Below, piece by piece: positions 56,437-64,000 of a stretch of DNA of 64,000 bases (the first letter of the stretch is position 1; each line of letters opens with the position of its first letter). A program made the position numbers and the translations under genes. This DNA is from JABDJZ01 sp047619685 (GTDB lineage: Bacteria; Bacteroidota; Rhodothermia; Rhodothermales; UBA10348), in NCBI GenBank assembly GCA_047619685.1, contig JBLHLC010000003.1, positions 120,264 to 184,263 on the forward strand, written 5' to 3'. Below the pieces are notes generated by a model. It saw only the letters and a list, made by a program, of their open reading frames with translations. It did no database searches and was not told the origin of the DNA.

Positions 56437-57843
56437 TCAGGAAAGGAGGTAGTCGATCACATCGGCCGCCGAGTACCTGTCGCGGCCTTGGAGGAATTCG
56501 CTAATTGTGGCCAATTCATCCCCGCTGGTAAGAAATCTTGGTTCGAGCGCGCCATCGCGCGTTTGTGCCATTCCAATATTCGCCAGAAGCGAATTGCACA
56601 GGCACTTGCGACCCACGGTCTCTTCCTCCTCCCCCCCGGCATTGACATAATTGCCTACAGGCTCAGATGGACATCTGAACCTGAGTTTGCCGTCGTCTCC
56701 GCGTGCCAGCGTCCTGAGATACCCCAGGTCACAAATCCGTTTCCGGGCCTCATAGACATCCTGTTCGGACGCCGTCCCGGGCACTTCTACCGCCTTGAAG
56801 GGGAATCCCGTCGGCGAGGCCCTGTGGTCGGTCTTCACCTGAAGAGGTCCGTTCACACTGCGGCGAAGAATGTCCTGCTTGATATCAGCCGAGAAACCCG
56901 ACTCGTCGCAGTAAGCGAATAACGTCCCCACTTGAATGCCGGCCGCTCCTGCGGCCTTGACTTCGGCAAGGCGCTCCGGACTTCCAGTGCCACCAGCCAC
57001 CCAAAATGGCAATCCCTCTTCAGCAACCGCGGCAAGATTCACGGCGTCCCGAGGGCCGTAGATGGGCTCTCCGCCTTCGTCAAGCTTCATTTTTCCCCTT
57101 GGGGGAGCATTGTGGCCGCCGGCCGTTGCCCCCTCAATGACGAAACCGTCGATGCGACCGTTGGCCTTTCGTATCAACATGGTGACGAGGGAATTGGACG
57201 CGACAATCGGCAAGAACTTTGGTCGATTCAACGTTGCCGTGACGCCCAGTCCGACGGTTTCCGGATCGAACCTCAGCACGTCTCGATCGGGATCCGAGAG
57301 GCCCAGGACATCAAGCCTTATGGAAACGGGCAACTTGTCGGCAAGCCGGTCCAGGACTCCCGGGATCTCGCGCGGTATGCCAGCCCCCATCAGAACATAA
57401 TCCACGTCCGCCAGCATGGCTCCGTAAAGGGACGCCAGGGTCGGCAGTTGGACTTTTGCGAGGTAGTTCACGCCTACCAACCCTTCGTGGCCTTCCTTGG
57501 CCAGAAAGACCTCCACGAAATTGGCGACAGCGGTCACCCGCTGCTTGAGTGCGGACGGTTTGGCGCGGTCCATTGGCAGGAGTTCGTACGGCTCTCCCTC
57601 CAGGCGCCCTCCCCGACGGTAGTATCTGTCCTGGATCCAGCTCGCGACTCGCGGAATGGGGAAAGCGGCGAGGGCCCTCAGTATGTACCCGCCGGGATCA
57701 CCATCCTGCAGGCGCCGGACGAGGACGGTGTCCAGGGCGGTACCCGACACGACCCCCAGTTGGCCTTTCTGGGACACGGCCCTGGCCAGGCGCCAGTCCG
57801 AGACCCCGACCCCCATTCCCCCTTGAATGACTTCTGGCAGCAT
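56437..57843 (-). CDS. Nitronate monooxygenase/2-nitropropane dioxygenase family flavoenzyme
   Basis: From the ATG at 57843 the protein has 468 residues, longer than classic NMOs. It starts MLPEVIQGGMGVGVSDWRLA and carries the FMN-site features GATAGGHNAPPRG and AAGAAGIQVGTLFAYCDESG. The C-terminal extension has paired Cys (RKCLCNSLLANIG), a feature of a long subgroup whose substrate is uncertain. Such enzymes are FMN TIM barrels that oxidise nitronates or act as enoyl reductases. Earlier Met codons (to 58110) give an unlikely basic leader. Confidence 0.8.
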   Translation of the reverse strand: MLPEVIQGGMGVGVSDWRLARAVSQKGQLGVVSGTALDTVLVRRLQDGDPGGYILRALAAFPIPRVASWIQDRYYRRGGRLEGEPYELLPMDRAKPSALKQRVTAVANFVEVFLAKEGHEGLVGVNYLAKVQLPTLASLYGAMLADVDYVLMGAGIPREIPGVLDRLADKLPVSIRLDVLGLSDPDRDVLRFDPETVGLGVTATLNRPKFLPIVASNSLVTMLIRKANGRIDGFVIEGATAGGHNAPPRGKMKLDEGGEPIYGPRDAVNLAAVAEEGLPFWVAGGTGSPERLAEVKAAGAAGIQVGTLFAYCDESGFSADIKQDILRRSVNGPLQVKTDHRASPTGFPFKAVEVPGTASEQDVYEARKRICDLGYLRTLARGDDGKLRFRCPSEPVGNYVNAGGEEEETVGRKCLCNSLLANIGMAQTRDGALEPRFLTSGDELATISEFLQGRDRYSAADVIDYLLS

Positions 57844-58021
57844 GATTTCGTCTTGCTTCTTGGTAGGGGGCCAAGTTCGCTTTTTGAGTGGTGCGGAGGT
57901 GAGAGGGGAAACCCTACGAAGGAGGCGCCTCTCCAAAGTGCTCGCGATTGAAGTGGGGAGCGCACAGTGAGTCCCATCTTCATTTAAGTTGTGCCCCTCC
58001 GCCACCCGCACCGACACCGCC

Positions 58022-60580
58022 ATGCGTCTCTTTTCCCTATTCTTTGCCTCCCTGCTTCTCGTGGCCCCGGCCTTCGGGCAGGAGTTGCCGTCCATCGAAT
58101 CAAAAACCACGACGCTGGATCAGAGGGACGGGTTTTTCAGGCTGTATTGGGACGACGATGAGGGGAAGGTCTTCCTTGAGGTCAGTGCCCTGAATCAGGA
58201 CTTCCTTTATGGCGTGTCGCTGGCGAAAGGGCTCGGTTCAAACGACATAGGCCTCGACCGAAACCAACTGGGTGGTTCTCGGGTGGTTCGCTTCGAACGG
58301 GTTGGTCGAAAGCTCCTGCTGGTGGCTCCTAACCTGCGGTTCCGGGCAGAGTCGGACAATCCGTTGGAAGTAGCCGCCGTCCGTGATGCTTTCGCAGAAG
58401 GCATTGTCTGGTCCTTCACCGCCGTCGCCAAGACGGGTGACCGATATCTGGTGGACGCCACAGATTTTGTCCTTAATGATGCCCATGGGATTGTCGGGCG
58501 ACTGCGCAGTTCGAACCAGGGGACCTTTCGAGTTGACAAGGCGCGGTCCGCCGTTAATCCTGGCGTACTCAAGGCCTTCCCCGACAACACGGAAATGGAA
58601 GGGAGGCTGACTTTCGCCTCGGAACAGCCTGGCAGGTATGTGCGCTCGGTAGCCGCAGATCCTTCGTCTGTAACCCTCACCATCAGACACTCCTTTATCC
58701 GGCTACCGGACGACGGGTACACGCCGCGGGTGTTTGATCCGCGCTCGGGGTACGGGTCGATGTCCTATGCGGACTACGCGTCACCCATAGGAGAGGACCT
58801 GCAGAAGCGTTTCATTCGCCGCCACCGACTGGAGAAGAAGGACCCGTCTGCCGCGGTCTCCGAGGCCGTAGAGCCCATTGTCTACTATCTGGACAACGGC
58901 ACACCCGAACCGGTCCGGTCCGCCCTGTTGGAAGGCGGTCGGTGGTGGAACCAGGCGTTCGAGAGTGCAGGATTTGTGGACGCCTTCCAGGTCAAGGTCC
59001 TGCCGGACGATGCCGACCCGCTAGACGTGCGATACAACATGATCAACTGGGTTCACCGGTCCACGCGGGGCTGGAGCTACGGATCGAGCATCACGGACCC
59101 GCGGACAGGGGAAATAATCAAGGGTCACGTGGCTCTGGGCAGCCTCCGGGTGCGGCAGGACTATCTGATCATGGAGGGCCTCATGTCTCCATACGAAGGC
59201 GTGCTGATGCCGGACTCCCTCGATCCTATGCTGCAAGTCGCCCTGGCCCGTATCCGACAACTGTCGGCCCACGAGATTGGCCATACCTTGGGGATATCTC
59301 ACAACTTTGCCTCGTCCGTGAATGACCGCGCGTCCGTTATGGACTACCCGGCGCCTCTGGTCACGATGGACGACGAAGGGACGTCCTTCTTCGCAGATGC
59401 CTACGACGACAAGATCGGCGAGTGGGACAAGGTGACCATCCAGTTTGGTTATTCGGTATTTCCGGACAGCGTCGATGAGAAGGCTGCCCTGAACGAGATC
59501 CTGGATGCCGCCACCAGGGCCGGCCTGCAGTACATCACGGATTCGGATTCACGGCCCCTGGGGGCGGCGCATCCCAATGCCAACCTCTGGGACAACGGAT
59601 CGGACCCGGTCGAAGCACTTAGTCTGGAACTCCGCGTTCGCGCGTCCGCCTTGGGTCGTTTTGGACTGTCCGCCATTCGTCAGGGGCGCCCGGTCGCGAC
59701 CCTGCAGGAAGTCCTGGTGCCATTGTATCTCCACCACCGCTATCAGGTGGATGCGGTCGGCAAGATGCTTGGCGGAAGCACCTACTCATACGCATTGCGG
59801 GGAGACAGTCAAATGCTCCCCACTCCGGTCCCCGCGACAGCACAACGCCGCGCACTGGTAGCCCTGCTGGAATCTGTCGATCCTGAGACGCTTGGACTAC
59901 CTATTGCCATTCGCAACAAGATCCCACCCCGTCCGCCCGGATTCGGTGGAAGCGTCGAGCTCTTTGGCTCTTATTCGGCACCTCTGTTTGATCCCTACGT
60001 CCCTGCGGAGGTCGGCGCGTCGCTGGTCTTTGCGCAGATTCTGGCGCCAGAACGCATGGCCCGGCTGATGTATCAGGCTGACGCCGATGCAGCCCAGCCC
60101 AGCCTGAGCGATGTGCTTTCCACCGTTTCAAACAAGGTCTGGGATGGCCGCACGTCAACTGATTCCTACGGCTCCGAGATTCAGCGCATCGTCCGGACGG
60201 TCTGGACCGATGCACTCATCGCCGCCGCCTCCAACCCTGCCGCAGCTCCTGGTGTCCGTGCCCGGCTCTGGCAACACCTTCAGGAAGTGGCAGACTGGTT
60301 GGTCGGAAGCCCAGGACGTGATTACGAGGAGACCGCACACCGCGCGTACACCCTGGCCGAAATGGAGCGATACCTCGCCAGGGACTACGCGCCGACGCCA
60401 CGTCCAACGCGGACCACTACGCCGCCTGGATCTCCGATCGGTACGGATGCACCCGGCATGTACCCGGGGGATTCGGCTTTCCTTGGCTCTGGCGAAGGTC
60501 CCATCCACCGGTTCCAGGTCCGTCAGGGGTGGCTGGAATCATGGATGAGAAGCAGCCAGTTCTGCAGTCTCTACGACTGA
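58022..60580 (+). CDS. Exported zinc-dependent metalloprotease (DUF5117/DUF4953 type)
   Basis: From the ATG at 58022 the protein has 852 residues, with a signal peptide (LFSLFFASLLLVAPAFG, cleavage near FGQE). The zinc site HEIGHTLGISH (417-427) is an extended HExxHxxGxxH motif as in metzincins. The N-terminal part (GFFRLYWDDDEGKVFLEVSA, then LGSNDIGLDRNQLG) matches DUF5117-type proteases common in Bacteroidota. Its substrate is unknown; it probably digests external or periplasmic proteins. The Met at 57989 would extend the leader by 11 residues. Its last ten bases overlap thiL, which converges. Confidence 0.88.
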   Translation: MRLFSLFFASLLLVAPAFGQELPSIESKTTTLDQRDGFFRLYWDDDEGKVFLEVSALNQDFLYGVSLAKGLGSNDIGLDRNQLGGSRVVRFERVGRKLLLVAPNLRFRAESDNPLEVAAVRDAFAEGIVWSFTAVAKTGDRYLVDATDFVLNDAHGIVGRLRSSNQGTFRVDKARSAVNPGVLKAFPDNTEMEGRLTFASEQPGRYVRSVAADPSSVTLTIRHSFIRLPDDGYTPRVFDPRSGYGSMSYADYASPIGEDLQKRFIRRHRLEKKDPSAAVSEAVEPIVYYLDNGTPEPVRSALLEGGRWWNQAFESAGFVDAFQVKVLPDDADPLDVRYNMINWVHRSTRGWSYGSSITDPRTGEIIKGHVALGSLRVRQDYLIMEGLMSPYEGVLMPDSLDPMLQVALARIRQLSAHEIGHTLGISHNFASSVNDRASVMDYPAPLVTMDDEGTSFFADAYDDKIGEWDKVTIQFGYSVFPDSVDEKAALNEILDAATRAGLQYITDSDSRPLGAAHPNANLWDNGSDPVEALSLELRVRASALGRFGLSAIRQGRPVATLQEVLVPLYLHHRYQVDAVGKMLGGSTYSYALRGDSQMLPTPVPATAQRRALVALLESVDPETLGLPIAIRNKIPPRPPGFGGSVELFGSYSAPLFDPYVPAEVGASLVFAQILAPERMARLMYQADADAAQPSLSDVLSTVSNKVWDGRTSTDSYGSEIQRIVRTVWTDALIAAASNPAAAPGVRARLWQHLQEVADWLVGSPGRDYEETAHRAYTLAEMERYLARDYAPTPRPTRTTTPPGSPIGTDAPGMYPGDSAFLGSGEGPIHRFQVRQGWLESWMRSSQFCSLYD

Positions 60581-61650
60581 CTCGGCACATCTCCGGCCTC
60601 ACCACCACCACCGGTGGAGTCGAAGTGGTTGAAGCCTGAGGCCGACAGCGGAATCACCTCGCCGTCGGGTGCATGCACCATGACGCCGTCTGCCGCTGGC
60701 GTAAACTCCCCTATCACGGTGAACATGGAGCCGTCCAACGCCGAGGCCGTTTTCGGGTCCATGGCGAACATCAACTCGTAGTCCTCGCCGCCAAACAGGG
60801 CATACGTATCGACCTCGGCCATACGTTCCTCGGCCGCAGCTTTTGTCTCCGCGTGTATCGGAAGGGCCTCCGAGTACACCAGGGCCCCGCAGCCGCCGGC
60901 AGCACAGAGGTGGTGGACCTCACTGGAAACGCCGTCAGAGACGTCGATGAGTGCCGTCGGGCGCACGCCCAAAGTCCTCCAGGATTCCAGGACATCAAGC
61001 CGCGCGGTCGGGACCAACTGGCGGCCGACCACATACCGATATGCGTCAATGTTGGGCTCAAAGCGGGGGCCGAGTTCCTGCATTTCGCGCCGTTGATCCA
61101 GAAGAACCTGGAGTCCTGCAAAGGCTGCCCCGACATTCCCACTCAGGCAAATCAGGTCCCCCACGTTCGCACCCCGTCGAAACACGATCTGGTCGGTTCG
61201 GACTTCGCCAATAATCGTGACCGAGATGACCAGCTGGGGGGCGGCAGTGGTATCGCCCCCCACAATCTCGACTCCGTACATCTCACACGCCTGCGCCATC
61301 CCCTCGTAGAGCGCCTCTACCATCTCCACGGACAGGTTTCGAGGCATCCCGAGCGTGACGACCGCAAACTTTGGTCGGGCGTTCATGGCCACAACGTCCG
61401 AAACGTTGACAGCGATGGCCTTGCGCCCCAGATGATTCATGGGGACAAACGACCGGTCGAAGTGCACGCCTTCCACCAGCGCGTCGGTTGTTACCACATG
61501 ACTCATGTCCTCGGAAATGCGGTACACGGCCGCATCGTCGCCAATTCCGGTAATGAGATCCGGGGAAACAGGATGGCCGAGCTGGAGACGCATCCGGTCA
61601 ATAAGACCAAACTCTCCCAGGGCGGCGACCGGGGTAAACTGCTGCGACAT
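60571..61650 (-). CDS. thiL: Thiamine-monophosphate kinase
   Basis: About 359 residues from the Met at 61650 (MSQQFTPVAALGEFGLIDRM). The enzyme phosphorylates thiamine monophosphate to thiamine diphosphate. Family motifs include LITGIGDDAAVY, NVSDVVAMNARPKFAVVTLG, a GGDTTAAPQLVIS strand and FGGEDYELMFAMD. A Met at 61674 would add eight residues. It is the last gene of the minus-strand run that includes anmK. Confidence 0.92.
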   Translation of the reverse strand: MSQQFTPVAALGEFGLIDRMRLQLGHPVSPDLITGIGDDAAVYRISEDMSHVVTTDALVEGVHFDRSFVPMNHLGRKAIAVNVSDVVAMNARPKFAVVTLGMPRNLSVEMVEALYEGMAQACEMYGVEIVGGDTTAAPQLVISVTIIGEVRTDQIVFRRGANVGDLICLSGNVGAAFAGLQVLLDQRREMQELGPRFEPNIDAYRYVVGRQLVPTARLDVLESWRTLGVRPTALIDVSDGVSSEVHHLCAAGGCGALVYSEALPIHAETKAAAEERMAEVDTYALFGGEDYELMFAMDPKTASALDGSMFTVIGEFTPAADGVMVHAPDGEVIPLSASGFNHFDSTGGGGEAGDVPSQS

Positions 61651-61703
61651 GGGGTTTTCGCTGAATCTGGCCACAGTGAGGGCACCTGTGTGGCGCGCCG
61701 CGA

Positions 61704-62864
61704 CTATGGCCGTGTAATTGCGCCTAGAACGGCGGGTCGGGAGGCACCGGTTGCTGCCGGCATCCCGGTGGGAACGCCGTTAACGGCCTCATGTGCCAGC
61801 ACAGCGAAGGCAATAGCCTCCTTGAACGCAGAGTCGACGCCAAATTCATCGGACAAGCGAACCCGCCCGAAGTGATTGGACAGGCCTCCCAGGAGGTGGG
61901 CGTTCCTCGCGCCCCCCCCGGACACAATCACCACGTCTGGTCGAAACGGCACAAACCGGTCGACAGAATCTGCTACCGACCGAATGGTCACCATGCTTGC
62001 GGTGGCCACAACATCGGCCGGCGCATGACCTTCACACCGTGCCAGGAAGCGGTCCGCGTACCCGGCTCCGAAACCCGCGTCACCGCTGGACTGGCGCCCC
62101 GCAGATTTCGGAGGATGGCGGTCGAAATAGGGATTCCGAAGAGCCTCAACCAAGACAGGCTCAATGACCGAACCGCTTGCCGCGATTCTCCCACCCTCAT
62201 CGAAAGGCAGACCCAAGAGGCGCTGACAAATCGCGTCGATGAGCATGTTCGCGGGGCCAGTATCGAACGCCATCACCTGCTCGGGCCCGGCTCCGGCCCG
62301 GAGAGCGGTAACATTTGCGATGCCGCCCAAATTGAGAGCCACGCGGTGTTCTTCCGGAGAGCTCAAGAGGACATAGTCCAGATACGGCACCAGCGGCGCC
62401 CCCTGGCCCCCGAGCGCCATGTCAGCGGAGCGAAAATCGTACACCACCGGGCAGCCCAGACCCGCTGCCAATGCCGGCCCGCTCCCGAGTTGAAGGGTGC
62501 CTCGCGCCGACTCTCCAGCAAACCGGACTGGATCCGGCTGGTGGCGTACGGTTTGGCCATGACAGCCGACCAGATCAAGCGCTGAATCGGGAAGACTTGC
62601 CTCTGCAAGGGCAGACCGGATAGCGCGGCCGTACTCGCCAGCCAATCTCGGACCAAGCAGGCAAAATGCGTCTACCGAAAAGACCTGCGCCTCCGCACAC
62701 TCTCGAAGAAGGGCGGCCAGAGGTGGAGAAAACGGCATCTCCAGCGTCCCGAGGACTTCAATCTGGATGGCTGTGCCGGATCCCTCCAGGCGCACAAGCG
62801 CTACATCGATCCCGTCCAGCGAAGTACCGGACATGACACCAGCCACAAGCCGCGAGGAGGCCAC
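61704..62864 (-). CDS. anmK: Anhydro-N-acetylmuramic acid kinase
   Basis: A 386-residue ASKHA-fold kinase that opens and phosphorylates 1,6-anhydro-MurNAc in peptidoglycan recycling. The phosphate loop GVMSGTSLDGIDVALV opens the protein. LVGCHGQTVRHQP, LNLGGIANVTAL, FDTGPANMLIDAI and VSGGGARNAHLL follow in the family order. The start is two bases after the TPR gene's stop on the same strand, so they are coupled. It works on the product of nagZ-type enzymes (nagZ lies at 36.5 kb). Confidence 0.94.
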   Translation of the reverse strand: MASSRLVAGVMSGTSLDGIDVALVRLEGSGTAIQIEVLGTLEMPFSPPLAALLRECAEAQVFSVDAFCLLGPRLAGEYGRAIRSALAEASLPDSALDLVGCHGQTVRHQPDPVRFAGESARGTLQLGSGPALAAGLGCPVVYDFRSADMALGGQGAPLVPYLDYVLLSSPEEHRVALNLGGIANVTALRAGAGPEQVMAFDTGPANMLIDAICQRLLGLPFDEGGRIAASGSVIEPVLVEALRNPYFDRHPPKSAGRQSSGDAGFGAGYADRFLARCEGHAPADVVATASMVTIRSVADSVDRFVPFRPDVVIVSGGGARNAHLLGGLSNHFGRVRLSDEFGVDSAFKEAIAFAVLAHEAVNGVPTGMPAATGASRPAVLGAITRP

Positions 62865-62865
62865 G

Positions 62866-63453
62866 CTACTTCGCTACGCGCTTTCGAATCTCCGCGGCTT
62901 TCTCGCTGAACTCACTTCGCCTTTCCGGCTGCTGATCGGCGAGCTTGTCGTACACACCGGCGGCTTCGTCAAAGAACCGCTGGTTGGCGTAAATCTTGGC
63001 CAGGGTTTCCGATACCACATCGTCTACGTCCACATTCAGTCTGCCGGGTTCAACCGGTTGAACCTGCGGATCGGGCACAATTCTGGCGGATTCCAGCTCT
63101 CTGATCAAGTCATCCAACTCGTGATACGGCTCGTCGTCGTGGAGCGATTTTTCTGCGGCATCGGTAGCGCGACTCTGGCGCACATCGCGGGCCGCCTCGC
63201 ATGCCAGGGCTGCCGACGCACGCCGGAGTTCGTCCCGAACAACCGGACTGTCGGGACAGAGCGCGTACGCCGAACGCCATTTTTTCAGAGCCTCTACCGG
63301 ATCGCCAGTGGCCTCCAAGGCCCGAGCCAACACAACAAGGCACGCTACATGGCTCGGCTCCGCCTCCCAGGCTTCGGCCAACTCGTCGATAACGGATTGG
63401 GCCTCGCCCTCGGTGATCCGCGCGCTGAGTGCTCTTAAGTCAGGTCTAGCCAT
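62866..63453 (-). CDS. TPR-like hypothetical protein
   Basis: A 195-residue soluble protein. Residues of about 1-95 show two TPR-like units (LAEAWEAEPSHVACLVVLAR and ALEATGDPVEALKKWRSAYA). A variable middle is followed by a C-terminal unit (TLAKIYANQRFFDEAAGVYD, then KLADQQPERRSEF). No signal peptide is seen. The function is unknown. It lies between the GT2 gene and anmK in a minus-strand run, and its C-terminal end meets anmK with a one-base gap. Confidence 0.7.
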   Translation of the reverse strand: MARPDLRALSARITEGEAQSVIDELAEAWEAEPSHVACLVVLARALEATGDPVEALKKWRSAYALCPDSPVVRDELRRASAALACEAARDVRQSRATDAAEKSLHDDEPYHELDDLIRELESARIVPDPQVQPVEPGRLNVDVDDVVSETLAKIYANQRFFDEAAGVYDKLADQQPERRSEFSEKAAEIRKRVAK

Positions 63454-63505
63454 CTGAGGTCATTCGAAATCTAAAGGAGGCTCTGCGAGCCCTGATCAAG
63501 ATACG

Positions 63506-64000
63506 TCACGTGGCCACTGCAACGCTCCCACCCGTCTGGCCCACAAGGACACGCCGCGCCAGTCGCGCGTCCCGGACTGTAAACCAGACGACAAGCCAGG
63601 AACCGGTCACAAACAACAGCTGAAACGGCACGGCGGACCAGGCCTCCACCGACAAAAGCGCCGCGAGACCGAGTGTCGTGTACACGGCGAACACCGCTTC
63701 TATCACAGTGACCGCGCTCACCCGGGTTCTTGCGTACGAACTGCGCCACCAGGCGGAGGCCTCCGACGTATCCACGCTGTTGAATTTGGGCGTGCGGACG
63801 AAGGGACTGGTCTTGCCAATCAGAGCCTCCCCGACAGCCATCGAGTTTGAGACCGCCATCCCGACCGAAGCCGCCAGAAAGAGCGGGAAACGCCAAATTC
63901 TCCGTCCCCAGTCCGGGTAAAGGGCGCGCTGCGTGAGCAGGTGCGCACCGAAGAATCCGCCGAATCCAGCCAAACCGAGGCCCAAGAGGGCGAAATACAC
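63506..64000 (-). CDS. GT2 membrane glycosyltransferase, C-terminal end only
   Basis: The gene runs off the right edge; 164 residues are visible. Membrane helices (about 1-20, 35-55, 95-120 and 125-145) surround a loop reading GKTSPFVRTPKFN, which is typical of the C-terminus of cellulose-synthase-like or mannan-synthase-like GT2 proteins. The catalytic domain is outside the window. The polymer or lipid product is unknown. It ends 53 bases before the TPR gene and may be the first genes of the thiL-anmK run. Confidence 0.7.
   Translation of the reverse strand: MYFALLGLGLAGFGGFFGAHLLTQRALYPDWGRRIWRFPLFLAASVGMAVSNSMAVGEALIGKTSPFVRTPKFNSVDTSEASAWWRSSYARTRVSAVTVIEAVFAVYTTLGLAALLSVEAWSAVPFQLLFVTGSWLVVWFTVRDARLARRVLVGQTGGSVAVAT

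Overview
The window is GC-rich bacterial chromosome with tightly packed genes. The gene content points to the Bacteroidota/Rhodothermota side of the tree. Evidence for this is the bacillithiol genes bshC and bshB1, a TonB-dependent receptor paired with a DUF4249-type lipoprotein, a good TTG-N21-TAACTTTG promoter of the Bacteroidota sigma-A type before efp, a single-chain GcvP, and many starts with no clear Shine-Dalgarno sequence. A Rhodothermales-like marine bacterium is my best guess; this is inference. I saw no rRNA, tRNA, CRISPR array, insertion sequence or prophage.

Layout. 1-12.2 kb (+): the end of a TonB receptor and its lipoprotein, recX, an AI-2E/PerM transporter, purine nucleoside phosphorylase, hisC, a BFN+UVR protein, bshC, leuS and bshB1. 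12.4-23.9 kb (-): a six-gene block that looks like one operon for making and exporting an extracellular polysaccharide. 24.5-26.4 kb (+): an Ig/PQQ-propeller lipoprotein, divergent from that operon. 26.5-28.9 kb: an orphan anti-sigma-like protein and an acylating aldehyde dehydrogenase with an unusual C-terminal tail. 28.9-47.4 kb (almost all +): efp-accB-accC, gcvH-guaA-LpoA-like protein, bamD, nadD-nagZ-PhoU-like-serine hydrolase-rnc, gcvP, an HMG-CoA lyase (-), an M1 peptidase and a membrane protein. 47.5-64 kb (mostly -): a class V aminotransferase with rpoN and a DUF3109 gene, ruvB (+), a D-threonine aldolase-like enzyme, atpD-atpC, an NMO-family enzyme, a zinc metalloprotease (+), then thiL-anmK-TPR protein-GT2 (cut by the window edge).

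The most interesting part is the 12.4-23.9 kb operon. In transcription order it encodes: (1) a fusion of a KaiC/RecA-like domain with a broken Walker A and a GGDEF-like domain that has lost GGDEF but keeps an RxxD motif where the c-di-GMP inhibitory site would be; (2) a 1287-residue TPR/repeat protein ending in an outer-membrane barrel (BcsC/PgaA/PelB-like layout); (3) a GT2 processive synthase without PilZ; (4) a small membrane protein with a Gln/Pro-rich tail; (5) and (6) two paralogous envelope proteins with a glutamine-amidotransferase-like domain and a NodB-like domain lacking the usual catalytic motifs. Together these read as a synthase-dependent, probably c-di-GMP-controlled exopolysaccharide system. 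It resembles the cellulose, PNAG and Pel systems but matches none of them gene for gene.

Other threads are peptidoglycan turnover (nagZ, anmK, an LpoA-like protein, a beta-lactamase-fold hydrolase), bacillithiol synthesis on both sides of leuS, and the glycine cleavage genes gcvH and gcvP without gcvT nearby.
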